From Flavihumibacter rivuli (lineage in GTDB: Bacteria > Bacteroidota > Bacteroidia > Chitinophagales > Chitinophagaceae), in assembly GCF_018595685.2 (NCBI RefSeq), contig NZ_CP092334.1:710001-774000 (forward strand): a stretch of 64,000 nt of DNA. Direction: 5' to 3'. The notes beneath the pieces were generated by a model. That model saw only the letters and a program-made list of their open reading frames with translations, was not told where the DNA came from and did not search any database. Of the stretch, positions 44,230-53,524 are shown one piece after another. The stretch's first letter is position 1, and the number at the start of each line of letters is the position of its first letter. The position numbers and the translations under genes are program-made.

Positions 44230-46803
44230 CTATTCTGTTCGACCACTGCCAGGGTCTATATTCCTTCCAAAGAAGATGGCGTTCATCAATAGTTTGTTAC
44301 CACCTAGCCAGAAGGCCCTGAAATTCGGGTTGTCGGCGATGGAGATCACCCTTCCCGAACCCACGGTATTCACGATGACCGCAGCAGAATTCTTGATGGC
44401 AGCATAATTCTCCTTGCTGATATAGCCACTTTGCAATGGTTTCTCACCATAGGCAAATGGTGTTGCATAGGGGTTCTTGCTTTTCTCCGGGAAGTTCTTT
44501 CCTGCCTTGAAAAGGTCTACATAGGGTTGGTTGTAGCCATAGGCAAGTGGATGGGTAAGGTCCATGCTTGCCCTGAATATAGCGCCATTGTTCTGTTGTG
44601 CGCCGTCCTTTTCATCCTTGCCGGCATAGGTCAGGCTGGCGGTACTATCCACCGCTGATGGCACCTTCCTGAAGCTCATACTTGAAATGCCGTTCTGGGC
44701 ACACCACTGCAATGCATCCTCAAAACAGATCAGCGTTCCTCCATTTTGTACCCAGGTCTTTAATTTATCCTTGTTCAGTTCGTTGTAATTGCCGCTCACC
44801 ATCAGGATGGTATTGTACTTGTTAAGTTCCACCCTGTTAAAGGTCCCGATCTCCAGGTGGGTCAGGGGAATGTTGAATCGCTGGTCCAGCATATGCCAGA
44901 TCTCACCTGCATCCAGTGGGGAAACACCTGTGCCGACCAACATGGCGATAGTTGGCTTGCCAACACCGGTGAATTTGGAACTGCCCAGGTCAACACCGGA
45001 AGCAGACATTCCTGAACTGAGCGAATACACCCTGACGCCATTCTTTTCAGCGGCTGCTTTGATGGTATTGAAAAGCTTTTCCCCTTCGGTTTTTTGCAGG
45101 GGAACCTGTACCACGATGCTACCGTAATCAAATGTTTTATTGCCATTTGCAGTAACTGCCTCAAATGGCCTTGTGGCCACCTTGGCACTGATACCGTTCT
45201 CCATCAGTTCATACAACATCTTTGGTGCATACATCTCATCCCATTCGAAAATATAGGCTAGGTTAGTGGCAGCGCCAACCATTTCACCCCTGAGTGCTTT
45301 TGCCTGTTCTACCTTCGCACCTTTGATGGCTGGGGTGAATTTTGCCGCATTCAATTCCGCATAAGGCAGACCGTAAGCCAATGGCATGGTCCAGGCAGTG
45401 ATATCGTAGAACAGGCTGTCCTTATACGTTAGTGTCTTGTCAAATATCCCCCTCAGCAACCGGTATTGTGGTTGAGCAGAAGGGATCACATAGGCTTTCC
45501 CTTTTTCAAATTGCTGGCCATCTGCAGCCAGGTTGCTACCCAGCTCATACACTTCGATCTTGTGCCTGAGCAGCATTTCAATGAAGATATTCGTCCTGGC
45601 CTGGTCATTGTTGTCGCCAATTACCCAGGCTTTGCTGATGGCATTGCTGCCTTCCTGTGCTGTCATCTTGAAATAGTCACGCTGGTAGCTGAGCAGTTCC
45701 TTACGCAAGGCTACAGCCGCTTCCAGGGTGGAAAGGGCGGTAGTGAACTGGTTACGGATGGTGAAGGGGAATTTCAAGACCCCGTTGGCTGTTTGTTGGG
45801 CATGTCCCCTGGAAGATGCTTGTTCAAACAGGATGCCTATGCAACCCTGCACATCCGGGTAAGTAGAACCTTTCCCATAATAGAAGTCGTCATAGTTTTC
45901 CTTCGTAAAATAGAGGGATCCGATCTTATCCAAAGCCTTTGCATGGTAGCTGGCGATCTTGCCGGTGAGCTCCTGGTTCTTTTCCGGTGTCAATGGGTTT
46001 ACCCTTGACGGTACTCCAGGCTGGAAGAAGAAAGTGGCATTGCTTCCCTGCTCATGATGGTCGGTCAGAATATTGGGCTTCCAGTCCTGGAAGTATTGCA
46101 AACGGTTCTGGCTTTCCACATGAACAGCCGGCAGCCAGTCGCGGTTAAGGTCGAACCAGTAATGGTTGAACCTGCCACCGGGCCACACTTCACTGAATTC
46201 CCTCGAATTGGGGTCGGTCACCAGGTTCTTGCTCTTATGCTGGTTCACCCAGGTGGAGAACCTTTGCAATCCATCTGGATTGAAAGAAGGGTCAAACAGG
46301 ATCACCACATTATCCAGTATCTCCTCGATCTGCTTTCCTTGTGCAGCAGCAAGGTGATAGGCTGTCAGCAATGCAGCATTGGCACCACTGGGCTCATTCC
46401 CATGGATGGAATGACCGATCCATACCACTGCAGGCATGTTGTCGATATTGAGCGATCCCGATTTGGAGGGGTCGGTCAATTGGACATGTTGCTGCCTGAT
46501 CTGTTCCAGGTTCTCATGGTTCTTTTTGGAAGTGATGATCAGCAATACCTGTGGCCTTGCTTCATAAGAGAGTCCCATGGTCACAAGCTTCACCCTGTCT
46601 GGGGCTGCAGCTGCAATAGCCTTCATGTAATTGACCAACCGGTCATGGGTGATATGCCATTCCCCGACTTCATGGTAAATGATGTCCCTGGGTTTGGGAA
46701 TGGAAGCGGAATAACTGATGTCTTTGGGCAGGTAATAGTTGAGTTCCTGCGCGCCCGCCGTAAGGCTGGTAAATAGAAGGGCCGTTAACCATAACTGTTT
46801 CAT
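44230..46803 (-). CDS. M14 family zinc carboxypeptidase, exported
   Basis: 857-residue secreted metallopeptidase. Signal peptide MKQLWLTALLFTSLTAGAQ; the M14 domain occupies about residues 50-370, with zinc ligands His134 and Glu137 (IHGNEPSG). VILFDPSFNPDGLQRF, FDLNRDWLPA and LTDHHEQGSNATFFF fit the substrate site. The C-terminal 450 residues form an extra region with a glutamine-amidotransferase-like fold, with LVGTGVSPLDAGEIWHMLD, and end near a carbohydrate or membrane-proximal part. It probably degrades peptides or peptidoglycan in the periplasm. Confidence 0.88.
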   Translation of the reverse strand: MKQLWLTALLFTSLTAGAQELNYYLPKDISYSASIPKPRDIIYHEVGEWHITHDRLVNYMKAIAAAAPDRVKLVTMGLSYEARPQVLLIITSKKNHENLEQIRQQHVQLTDPSKSGSLNIDNMPAVVWIGHSIHGNEPSGANAALLTAYHLAAAQGKQIEEILDNVVILFDPSFNPDGLQRFSTWVNQHKSKNLVTDPNSREFSEVWPGGRFNHYWFDLNRDWLPAVHVESQNRLQYFQDWKPNILTDHHEQGSNATFFFQPGVPSRVNPLTPEKNQELTGKIASYHAKALDKIGSLYFTKENYDDFYYGKGSTYPDVQGCIGILFEQASSRGHAQQTANGVLKFPFTIRNQFTTALSTLEAAVALRKELLSYQRDYFKMTAQEGSNAISKAWVIGDNNDQARTNIFIEMLLRHKIEVYELGSNLAADGQQFEKGKAYVIPSAQPQYRLLRGIFDKTLTYKDSLFYDITAWTMPLAYGLPYAELNAAKFTPAIKGAKVEQAKALRGEMVGAATNLAYIFEWDEMYAPKMLYELMENGISAKVATRPFEAVTANGNKTFDYGSIVVQVPLQKTEGEKLFNTIKAAAEKNGVRVYSLSSGMSASGVDLGSSKFTGVGKPTIAMLVGTGVSPLDAGEIWHMLDQRFNIPLTHLEIGTFNRVELNKYNTILMVSGNYNELNKDKLKTWVQNGGTLICFEDALQWCAQNGISSMSFRKVPSAVDSTASLTYAGKDEKDGAQQNNGAIFRASMDLTHPLAYGYNQPYVDLFKAGKNFPEKSKNPYATPFAYGEKPLQSGYISKENYAAIKNSAAVIVNTVGSGRVISIADNPNFRAFWLGGNKLLMNAIFFGRNIDPGSGRTE

Positions 46804-47043
46804 TCAGTCAATTTTGGAGGGAGGAAAATACAAAATATGTGGTCATGAAATTATCATGTACATGACCTGCGGCAATTTGCCCTAATGATCGGTTAGCGAA
46901 AACTGTTAGGGTTCCTTTTCAGGTAAGTACTTGCTTTAGGGAAGGATTGATGGAATCATGTAGAAGGCATTATTCCCCATTTTTATGAATGGTATTGACG
47001 CGTTGCAGCAAAAAGGTAATTTTTGGTTCCTTAAAACACCATC

Positions 47044-47802
47044 ATGACTCCCAAAGATTTTTTCCTCCTATTGGTTCGGCTTTTCCTTGGGTATATTTTC
47101 CTGTCATCGGGTATGTGCAAGCTCACGGATGGACAGTTTGGCCAGTTGATCGGCCCGCCGCAACTGATCAAACTATTGGCGAAATACAACCTGGAGCTCT
47201 TTGGGTATTATGTGGCAACCTCGCAGGTCATCATTGGCGCATTGGCGATGTCCCAAAGGTTTTCCCTGCTGGGCCTCGTTGCCATGGTGCCCATGAATGC
47301 CAGTATCCTGATGGTTACTTATTCCCAGCAATGGACGGGTACGCCATTTGTCAATGGATTCCTCCTGCTGCTTAACCTGCTTTGCCTGCTGCAGGATTGG
47401 AAGGTACTTCGCCTTTTCTTCGCTGCCAGGCGACCATCCGAGGTGGTCATTCCCCATGCAGTTCGCGCTTTCCCTGCCACCCTTATCCCGCTGGTGATGT
47501 TGGGGTTGATGGTCGTGGGTATAGCCTTCGCCCCCTATTCTTACCAAACGGCAAGGGCCTTTGCCGCGCTTGCCCTAATACTTGTCTTTGTCAATCTTTT
47601 CCAATACCCTGCCTTCCTGCTCCCGGAAAAGGCCATATTGGTATTGTTTGGTTCAGCTGTGATGATTATGACCTTTGCAGACCTCATGCCCAAAGCCTGG
47701 GGCAGCCCGCTTTGGGTGGTAGTTGCTTTTTTCCTGGTTGGACTGCTGCTTTTGGCAGTCGCCTTTTTCCAGCGCTCCAGGTTGCGTACCACAAGGTTTT
47801 GA
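47044..47802 (+). CDS. DoxX/MauE-like membrane protein
   Basis: 252 residues with about seven transmembrane helices. The N-terminal four-helix part resembles DoxX/MauE (LLVRLFLGYIFLSSGMCKLTDG, then YVATSQVIIGALAMSQRF and a loop with MNASILMVTY). The extra C-terminal helices have no recognised family. Function is unknown; MauE-like proteins are linked to redox or disulfide chemistry at the membrane. It ends in basic residues (RSRLRTTRF). Confidence 0.65.
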   Translation: MTPKDFFLLLVRLFLGYIFLSSGMCKLTDGQFGQLIGPPQLIKLLAKYNLELFGYYVATSQVIIGALAMSQRFSLLGLVAMVPMNASILMVTYSQQWTGTPFVNGFLLLLNLLCLLQDWKVLRLFFAARRPSEVVIPHAVRAFPATLIPLVMLGLMVVGIAFAPYSYQTARAFAALALILVFVNLFQYPAFLLPEKAILVLFGSAVMIMTFADLMPKAWGSPLWVVVAFFLVGLLLLAVAFFQRSRLRTTRF

Positions 47803-47926
47803 AGGGTTTAATAGTCTTTGCGAATAGCCGTAATGGAGTTGCACAGTTTTGTTTGCCTAATTTTGGCCGGTTGCGGGCAATGAAGCATCGCGGCCGTTAA
47901 AAGGAATCTGCATAAGGGGCAATCAA

Positions 47927-48919
47927 ATGGAATGGCTAACAGTTAAAGGGATAAGCAGGAAGGAGAACGGAAAGTTCGTGCTGGAAGAAACAAGTTTCGA
48001 CCTGGTGGAAGGGGAAAAGCTTGCCATTGCAGGCGAAACTGGTTCGGGAAAGAGTACCCTGTTGAAGATCATAGGCGGACTGGTGCAAACTGAATCGGGT
48101 GAAGTGCGCTTCCGTAATAAAAAGGTGGAAGGGCCGCTGGAACGATTGATACCAGGGTATCCGGGCATTGCCTACCTTTCCCAGCATTTTGAATTGAGGA
48201 ATAATTATTGGGTTGAAGAGATCCTTTCTTATGCCAACCAACTGGAAGAAGGAATGGCCCAGAATATCTTTGCCATTTGCCGTATCGATCACTTGTTGCG
48301 CAGGCGGACCGACCAGTTATCGGGCGGGGAGAAACAGCGGATCGCCCTGGCCAGGCTATTGGTGAATTCCCCTAAACTACTATTGCTGGACGAGCCTTTT
48401 TCCAACCTGGATATTGGTCACCGCCAGGTGGTCAGGGATGTGCTAAGGGATATCAGTGACGAACTGGGAATAACCAGTATCCTGGTGTCACATGATCCCG
48501 TGGACCTGCTTTCCTGGGCCAGCAGGATAATGGTCATGAAGGCGGGAAGGATTCTCCAGGAAGCTGATCCGGTAAGTATTTACCGGACCCCCATCAATGA
48601 ATATGTCGCTACCTTGTTTGGTGCCTGCAATATTTTCACGCCGCAACAATCAGCTCAACTAAAAGATATCCCGGGTTGGGTACACCAGGACCTGACCGTT
48701 ATGCTCCGGCATGAATCGATCCTCCTGCAAAAGCAGGGAGGAGAAGGCAAAGAGGCCCTTGTTACCAATACTGACTTTTTCGGCGCTTATGATGAATTGG
48801 AGCTGCAGGTGAACGGATCGACTTTAAGGGCCAGGTGCAGGCAGGGTCAGTTCCATACTGGAGAGATCCTCCGGCTTAACATAGCACCGGGAGCCTGCTG
48901 GCATTTTCCTGCAGTTTAA
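47927..48919 (+). CDS. ABC transporter ATP-binding protein, stand-alone
   Basis: 330-residue ATPase of the CUT1/MOI-like group. Walker A is GETGSGKST at residues 36-44, the Q-loop is YLSQHFELRNNYW, the signature is LSGGEKQRIALARLL near 131 and Walker B is LLLLDEPFSNLD. The H-loop is SHDPVDLLSW. The 90-residue C-terminal tail (NIFTPQQ..., TVMLRHESILLQ) looks TOBE-like, as in PotA or ModC. No permease or binding protein gene adjoins, so the partner and substrate are unknown. Confidence 0.88.
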   Translation: MEWLTVKGISRKENGKFVLEETSFDLVEGEKLAIAGETGSGKSTLLKIIGGLVQTESGEVRFRNKKVEGPLERLIPGYPGIAYLSQHFELRNNYWVEEILSYANQLEEGMAQNIFAICRIDHLLRRRTDQLSGGEKQRIALARLLVNSPKLLLLDEPFSNLDIGHRQVVRDVLRDISDELGITSILVSHDPVDLLSWASRIMVMKAGRILQEADPVSIYRTPINEYVATLFGACNIFTPQQSAQLKDIPGWVHQDLTVMLRHESILLQKQGGEGKEALVTNTDFFGAYDELELQVNGSTLRARCRQGQFHTGEILRLNIAPGACWHFPAV

Positions 48920-48994
48920 CAACAAATATTGCAGTTCATCCTAATTCCGGCCAAAGCTTGCGTGTGCTTTATTAGCTTTAACTAAAGGTTGGCC

Positions 48995-50314
48995 ATGAGA
49001 TTATCCTTATACTTCCTAGGTATTGTTTTCGCTTCTATGTTACAAGCCCAAAGCCTTCGCGCCCAGGATGCCAGTCAGCAGGAGCCATTGACCGCAATGA
49101 TGCGAAGTTTTGTGGAAGCCTACAATACCGGCGACTCTGCAAGCATCCGGTCAATGCTGCAGAATGCCCATGCGGAACCTTCAATAATTGATAAAGCCAT
49201 AATGGGAAACCTGGAAGCCTATGGTTTCATAGGAAAGGTCCGGCTGAGGAGTATCAACCCGGTTGAAGTGAATAAAGTGGAGGCTTGGGTACAGGAATTG
49301 CGATATGATGCCTGGTGGAAGTTCCTGATCATCACGGATTCTTTGCAACATTATCAATACAGGGTTATTCAACCGGCTCAGTTTACTACGCCCTTTATTC
49401 AAAAAGGACAACTGGGAATGGATGAGGTGGGGACTGAGGTGAGAAAATATCTGGGCAGACTGGTTGCTGACAGTGTATTCAAAGGGGAGGTTTTGATCGC
49501 GAAGAAAGGGCAGGTCCTGTTCCGTGATGCATTTGGATACGCAACTGACGGCAAAGCACCTGGAACAGGGAGGCGATTTGGGATGGCATCGCTTGGGAAA
49601 ATGTTTACCGGTGTGGCTGTGCTGCAATTGATGGAAAAAGGAAGGCTTAACCTTGACGATACGATCGGCAAGTTCTTACCGCAGTTGAATAATCCTGCCA
49701 TCAGGGCCAGGGTAACGATCAGGCAACTGCTGACCCATACTTCGGGTATGGGTGATTTCTTTGAGGATTCCCTCTACAACCAGATCAAGGAAAGGCTTAA
49801 GACTTCCTTGGACTATTTCCCCATTTTAGAGCGCGACCAGTTGCAATTTGAACCGGGGAAGGGTTGGGCTTACAGCAATTCTGGCTTTGTACTCCTTGGG
49901 GCGATTATTGAATCCTTAACGGGCAGAACCTACCAGCAATATATAACCGAGAATATCTGCAGGCCGTCCGGGATGGCCAATACGGAGGTAGGATCTGGTG
50001 CAGGTGGCGGCCAGTCAACGATCAATGACCTTTACGCGTTTGCACAGGCATTGCAATCCAACAAGTTGCTGGCAAAGGCATCCACCAATCTCATGATGAG
50101 TTATACAACAGATGGGACCTGGGGTTTGGCAAGCATTCACCATCCAATCGGGAAGGAAAAAATCGTGGGCCATGGTGGTGACTATGAAAAGGTTTGTTCC
50201 GACCTTGGTATCTATACCCAATCGGGCTTTGTTGTAATTATTCTTTCTGAGACCGATCCCCCATTTGCCCATTTTGTTGCGGATAAGGTAAAGGAACTAC
50301 TGATCAGGGAATAG
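48995..50314 (+). CDS. Exported serine hydrolase, class C beta-lactamase family
   Basis: 439 residues with signal peptide MRLSLYFLGIVFASMLQAQ. Residues 30-135 form a SnoaL/DUF3887-like domain (MMRSFVEAYNTGDSASIRSML). The beta-lactamase-C domain follows: the active-site Ser-x-x-Lys is MASLGKMFTGVAVLQLMEKG, the Tyr motif is GWAYSNSGFVLLGAIIE, and the HxG motif is VGHGGDYEKV. Likely a D-Ala-D-Ala carboxypeptidase-like or esterase enzyme, not a resistance determinant by itself. ATG 48995 is chosen over an in-frame TTG two codons earlier. Confidence 0.88.
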   Translation: MRLSLYFLGIVFASMLQAQSLRAQDASQQEPLTAMMRSFVEAYNTGDSASIRSMLQNAHAEPSIIDKAIMGNLEAYGFIGKVRLRSINPVEVNKVEAWVQELRYDAWWKFLIITDSLQHYQYRVIQPAQFTTPFIQKGQLGMDEVGTEVRKYLGRLVADSVFKGEVLIAKKGQVLFRDAFGYATDGKAPGTGRRFGMASLGKMFTGVAVLQLMEKGRLNLDDTIGKFLPQLNNPAIRARVTIRQLLTHTSGMGDFFEDSLYNQIKERLKTSLDYFPILERDQLQFEPGKGWAYSNSGFVLLGAIIESLTGRTYQQYITENICRPSGMANTEVGSGAGGGQSTINDLYAFAQALQSNKLLAKASTNLMMSYTTDGTWGLASIHHPIGKEKIVGHGGDYEKVCSDLGIYTQSGFVVIILSETDPPFAHFVADKVKELLIRE

Positions 50315-50354
50315 TTTTTCATAATTACATAGCTGATTCTTTTATAAATTTAGT

Positions 50355-50380
50355 GAAGGCTGTTGGGCATACCAGCCTTC
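50355..50380. terminator. Hairpin before the P-type ATPase gene
   Basis: Perfect 8-bp stem GAAGGCTG / CAGCCTTC with a 10-nt loop, 40 nt after one gene and 5 nt before the next start codon. It could end the hydrolase transcript or mask the ATPase start; there is no T-tract. Confidence 0.45.
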
Positions 50381-50385
50381 TTATT

Positions 50386-52875
50386 ATGCAGGAAACCGGA
50401 GCCATTAAGGGATTGAGTTCAGCTGAAGTGATCGCCAGCAGGAAGTTGCATGGTCGCAATTTTGCCAATGGGCAGGATCATAGCCGGTTTTGGGAAGCGG
50501 TAAAGGATGTGGTGACCGAGCCCATCTTCATTTTGCTGGTGGTGGCCGCATTGGTTTATTTGGGCCTGGGTGAGTACAGGGAAAGCTTTATCATGCTGGG
50601 TTCACTTGCTTTTGTTGCCGGAATTTCCCTTTACCAGGAAAACAGGAGCAGGAATGCGGTGGATGCGTTGAATAAGTTAACAGCCCCAAAGGCGAAGGTG
50701 CTCCGTGATGGTTTAGTCATGGAAATAGATGCCGCCGACCTGGTGATTGGTGATTGCATGATGCTGGAAGATGGTAACCTGGTGCCGGCCGATGGCGAAT
50801 TGTTGAAATGGAATGACCTCTCTGTCAATGAAAGCATATTGACCGGTGAGTCGCTTCCTGTTGTGAAGGGCTTAACGGGTGATAATAAGGTATTCCAGGG
50901 AACCATGTTGTTATCGGGCTCCTGCATTGCCAGGGTGAACGCTATCGGCAAGTCCACCATGCTGGGTAAGATCGGGCAATCCATGGGTGCCATTGCGGTT
51001 CCGCAAACGCCCCTCCAACTCCAGATCAGGAGTTTTATCCGTTCCATGGTAGCCGCAGGTGCCATTGCCTTCGTCATTGTATGGGCGGTCAACTATTATC
51101 TTTCCGGCAGTATCCTGCACGGGTTATTGCATGGCCTCACATTGGCCATGTCAGTGTTGCCTGAAGAGATCCCGGTAGCCTTCAGCACTTTCATGGCATT
51201 AGGCGCCTATCATCTTTACAAGAAGAATGTCATTGCTAAAAGTCCCTATACGGTTGAAACCCTGGGCGCCGCTACGGTCATTTGTGTGGATAAGACTGGT
51301 ACGATCACGCAGAATGCTATGGAATTGGCAGCTATCTATGTATACAAAGATGACAGGGTGATCGATTATACAATACTGCCTTTTGATTATTCCGAAGTCC
51401 TTGAGTTTGCCATGTGGGCCTCTGAGACCGATCCCTTCGACCGCATGGAAAAGGTCATCCATGAAGTGTATGAGCGGGTTTCTCCAACGGACAGGCGTAA
51501 GCGCTTTTCCATGTTCCATGAATACCCGCTGGAGGGTAATTATCCCATCATGACCCATGCTTTCCGTGATGGGGATGGGGAAACCATTATTGCCAGTAAG
51601 GGAAGTGTGGAGGGTATCCTGGCACAATGCATCCTGGATGAGGCGGGTAAGGAAAGGGTACTGGCAAGGACAAGGGAACTGGCCTCCAGGGGTTATCGGG
51701 TGTTGGCGGTGGCCAGGTATGATGGTGTAATGGAGAAGATGCCTGAATCCCAGCGCGAGTTCCGTTTTGACCTCATAGGGCTCATTTGTTTTTATGATCC
51801 TCCCAAGTCAAATATCCGGGAGACCATTAGCCAGTTCTACAATGCAGGTATTGAAGTTAAAATGATCACGGGTGACCATGCTGAAACGGCGGCAGCGATC
51901 GCCGCCCAGGTAGGCTTTAAGGCCAGCCCTGAGGTCCTGACGGGATCGATGGTGATGGGTATGGATTTGCCGGAACTGCAGCAAAGACTGAAGCCGGTGA
52001 ACATTTTGGCCCGCATGTTCCCTGATGCCAAACTAAAGGTGATCGAAGCATTGAAAAGGAATGGGGAAGTGGTGGCCATGACGGGTGATGGTGTGAACGA
52101 TGGACCTGCCCTGAAAGCTTCCCATATCGGGATCTCTATGGGCAAGGGCGGGAGTGAAGTGGCCAAGGCAGCTGCCTCGCTGGTATTGGTGGACGATGAT
52201 ATTGGCCATATGCCTACGGCTGTGGCACTTGGAAGGAAGATCTACGAAAATCTCAAGAAAGCGATCCGCTATATCATATCGATCCATATTCCCATTATCC
52301 TGATCGTTACCCTCCCATTGGTCTTGCAGTGGCAATTCATTGATATTTTTTCCCCTGTGCATGTGATATTCCTGGAATTGATCATGGGTCCAACCTGTTC
52401 CATCGTATTCGAGAATGAACCCATTGAGGCCAATTCCATGAACATGCCACCAAGGAAATTGACCACCAGCTTTTTCTCCATCCGTGAGTTATCGCTGAGT
52501 ATAGTGCAGGGATTGATGATCACCCTATCCAGTCTGCTCATTGGCCAGTATGCCTTGCGTAATGGCGCTTCACCTGAACTTGCCCGCACCATGATCTATG
52601 CGACACTGGTACTGGCCAATATTTTCCTTACCCTGGTCAACCGTTCTTTTTACCACTCCTTCATCACCACACTTCGTTACAAGAACCGTTTGATTCCCCT
52701 GGTGATCCTTGTTTCTTTATTCATCCTCCTGGTCTGCATCTATTTTGGGCCCGCCCAGCAGGTGTTCAAATTCACTTCCCTGTCCATTGGTGAATTCGGG
52801 AAATGCTTGTTGGCTGCGGTACTAGGTGTGTTCTGGATAGAAGTCATTAAGTTTTGGATAAGAAGGAAGGGATAG
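50386..52875 (+). CDS. Cation-translocating P-type ATPase (P2-like)
   Basis: 829-residue ion pump. The actuator motif is ILTGESLPVVKG, the phosphorylated Asp is in VICVDKTGTITQNAMEL, and the hinge motif is VAMTGDGVNDGPALKASHIGISMG. The M4 motif is LPEEIPVAFSTFMALG, a PEE form instead of the usual PEGLP of Ca-ATPases, so the ion is uncertain (Ca, Mg or Mn possible). About ten membrane helices are present. The start at 50386 (MQETGAIKGLSSAEV) avoids a GTG inside the upstream hairpin region. Confidence 0.9.
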   Translation: MQETGAIKGLSSAEVIASRKLHGRNFANGQDHSRFWEAVKDVVTEPIFILLVVAALVYLGLGEYRESFIMLGSLAFVAGISLYQENRSRNAVDALNKLTAPKAKVLRDGLVMEIDAADLVIGDCMMLEDGNLVPADGELLKWNDLSVNESILTGESLPVVKGLTGDNKVFQGTMLLSGSCIARVNAIGKSTMLGKIGQSMGAIAVPQTPLQLQIRSFIRSMVAAGAIAFVIVWAVNYYLSGSILHGLLHGLTLAMSVLPEEIPVAFSTFMALGAYHLYKKNVIAKSPYTVETLGAATVICVDKTGTITQNAMELAAIYVYKDDRVIDYTILPFDYSEVLEFAMWASETDPFDRMEKVIHEVYERVSPTDRRKRFSMFHEYPLEGNYPIMTHAFRDGDGETIIASKGSVEGILAQCILDEAGKERVLARTRELASRGYRVLAVARYDGVMEKMPESQREFRFDLIGLICFYDPPKSNIRETISQFYNAGIEVKMITGDHAETAAAIAAQVGFKASPEVLTGSMVMGMDLPELQQRLKPVNILARMFPDAKLKVIEALKRNGEVVAMTGDGVNDGPALKASHIGISMGKGGSEVAKAAASLVLVDDDIGHMPTAVALGRKIYENLKKAIRYIISIHIPIILIVTLPLVLQWQFIDIFSPVHVIFLELIMGPTCSIVFENEPIEANSMNMPPRKLTTSFFSIRELSLSIVQGLMITLSSLLIGQYALRNGASPELARTMIYATLVLANIFLTLVNRSFYHSFITTLRYKNRLIPLVILVSLFILLVCIYFGPAQQVFKFTSLSIGEFGKCLLAAVLGVFWIEVIKFWIRRKG

Positions 52876-53524
52876 GAATGAGGGTAATATTCTTCAATTA
52901 ATTATGTCCATTACTTTTTGTGCCGCTGTTGCGTGTTATCACCAACAGATCTTTGACGAAATCCGTTATCAGCTTTAATTCCTTAACCTCAGCGGGGTCT
53001 CCCGAAGGGGGCTACCTTATACCCACATCTTCACCTCAGCAGGGTCTCCCGGAGGGGACCCTGATGTACAAAGGGCGAAATGATTTATGCATCCAGCAGC
53101 TAATCTCATCATCCAACTACCCGTTGGTCATAAGACACATCGGGGGCGACAGGGTTGTTAAATCTTTTCACCACATAGTGGTACTCTTCAAGGCCCCCCG
53201 ATGAATATCTATCCTACTATTCATCAGGGTCCCCTCCGGGAGACCCTGCTGGGGTTGGAAATAGGTTTCGTTGTTATTACCCATTAACTTCAGCGGGTCT
53301 CCCGAAGGGGACCCCGATGTACAAATGGCGAAATGATTTATGCATCCAGCAGCTAATCTTATCATCCGACTACCCGTTGGTCATAAGGCACAACGGGCGC
53401 GACTATACATTTTCTTGCCCCAGCGAAGGATCCCGAAGAATCGACGAGAGGGGATAACCCATTACCCAAATGATTGCGCAATTCTGGCAATTATCTTAAA
53501 TTGTCGCTTTAACCCAGGCAACGC
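52876..53524. repeat. Repeat island upstream of the racemase homologue
   Basis: No credible gene is seen. The segment has four GGGTCTCCC-G-AGGGGACCC-type palindromes (near 52991, 53038, 53225 in opposite orientation, and 53290). An element of about 150 bp at 53055-53206 is the reverse complement of 25191-25341. A partial direct copy lies at 53288-53402, period about 250 bp. The conserved core includes TACCCGTTGGTCATAAG. The racemase promoter must lie in the last 120 nt. Confidence 0.85.
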
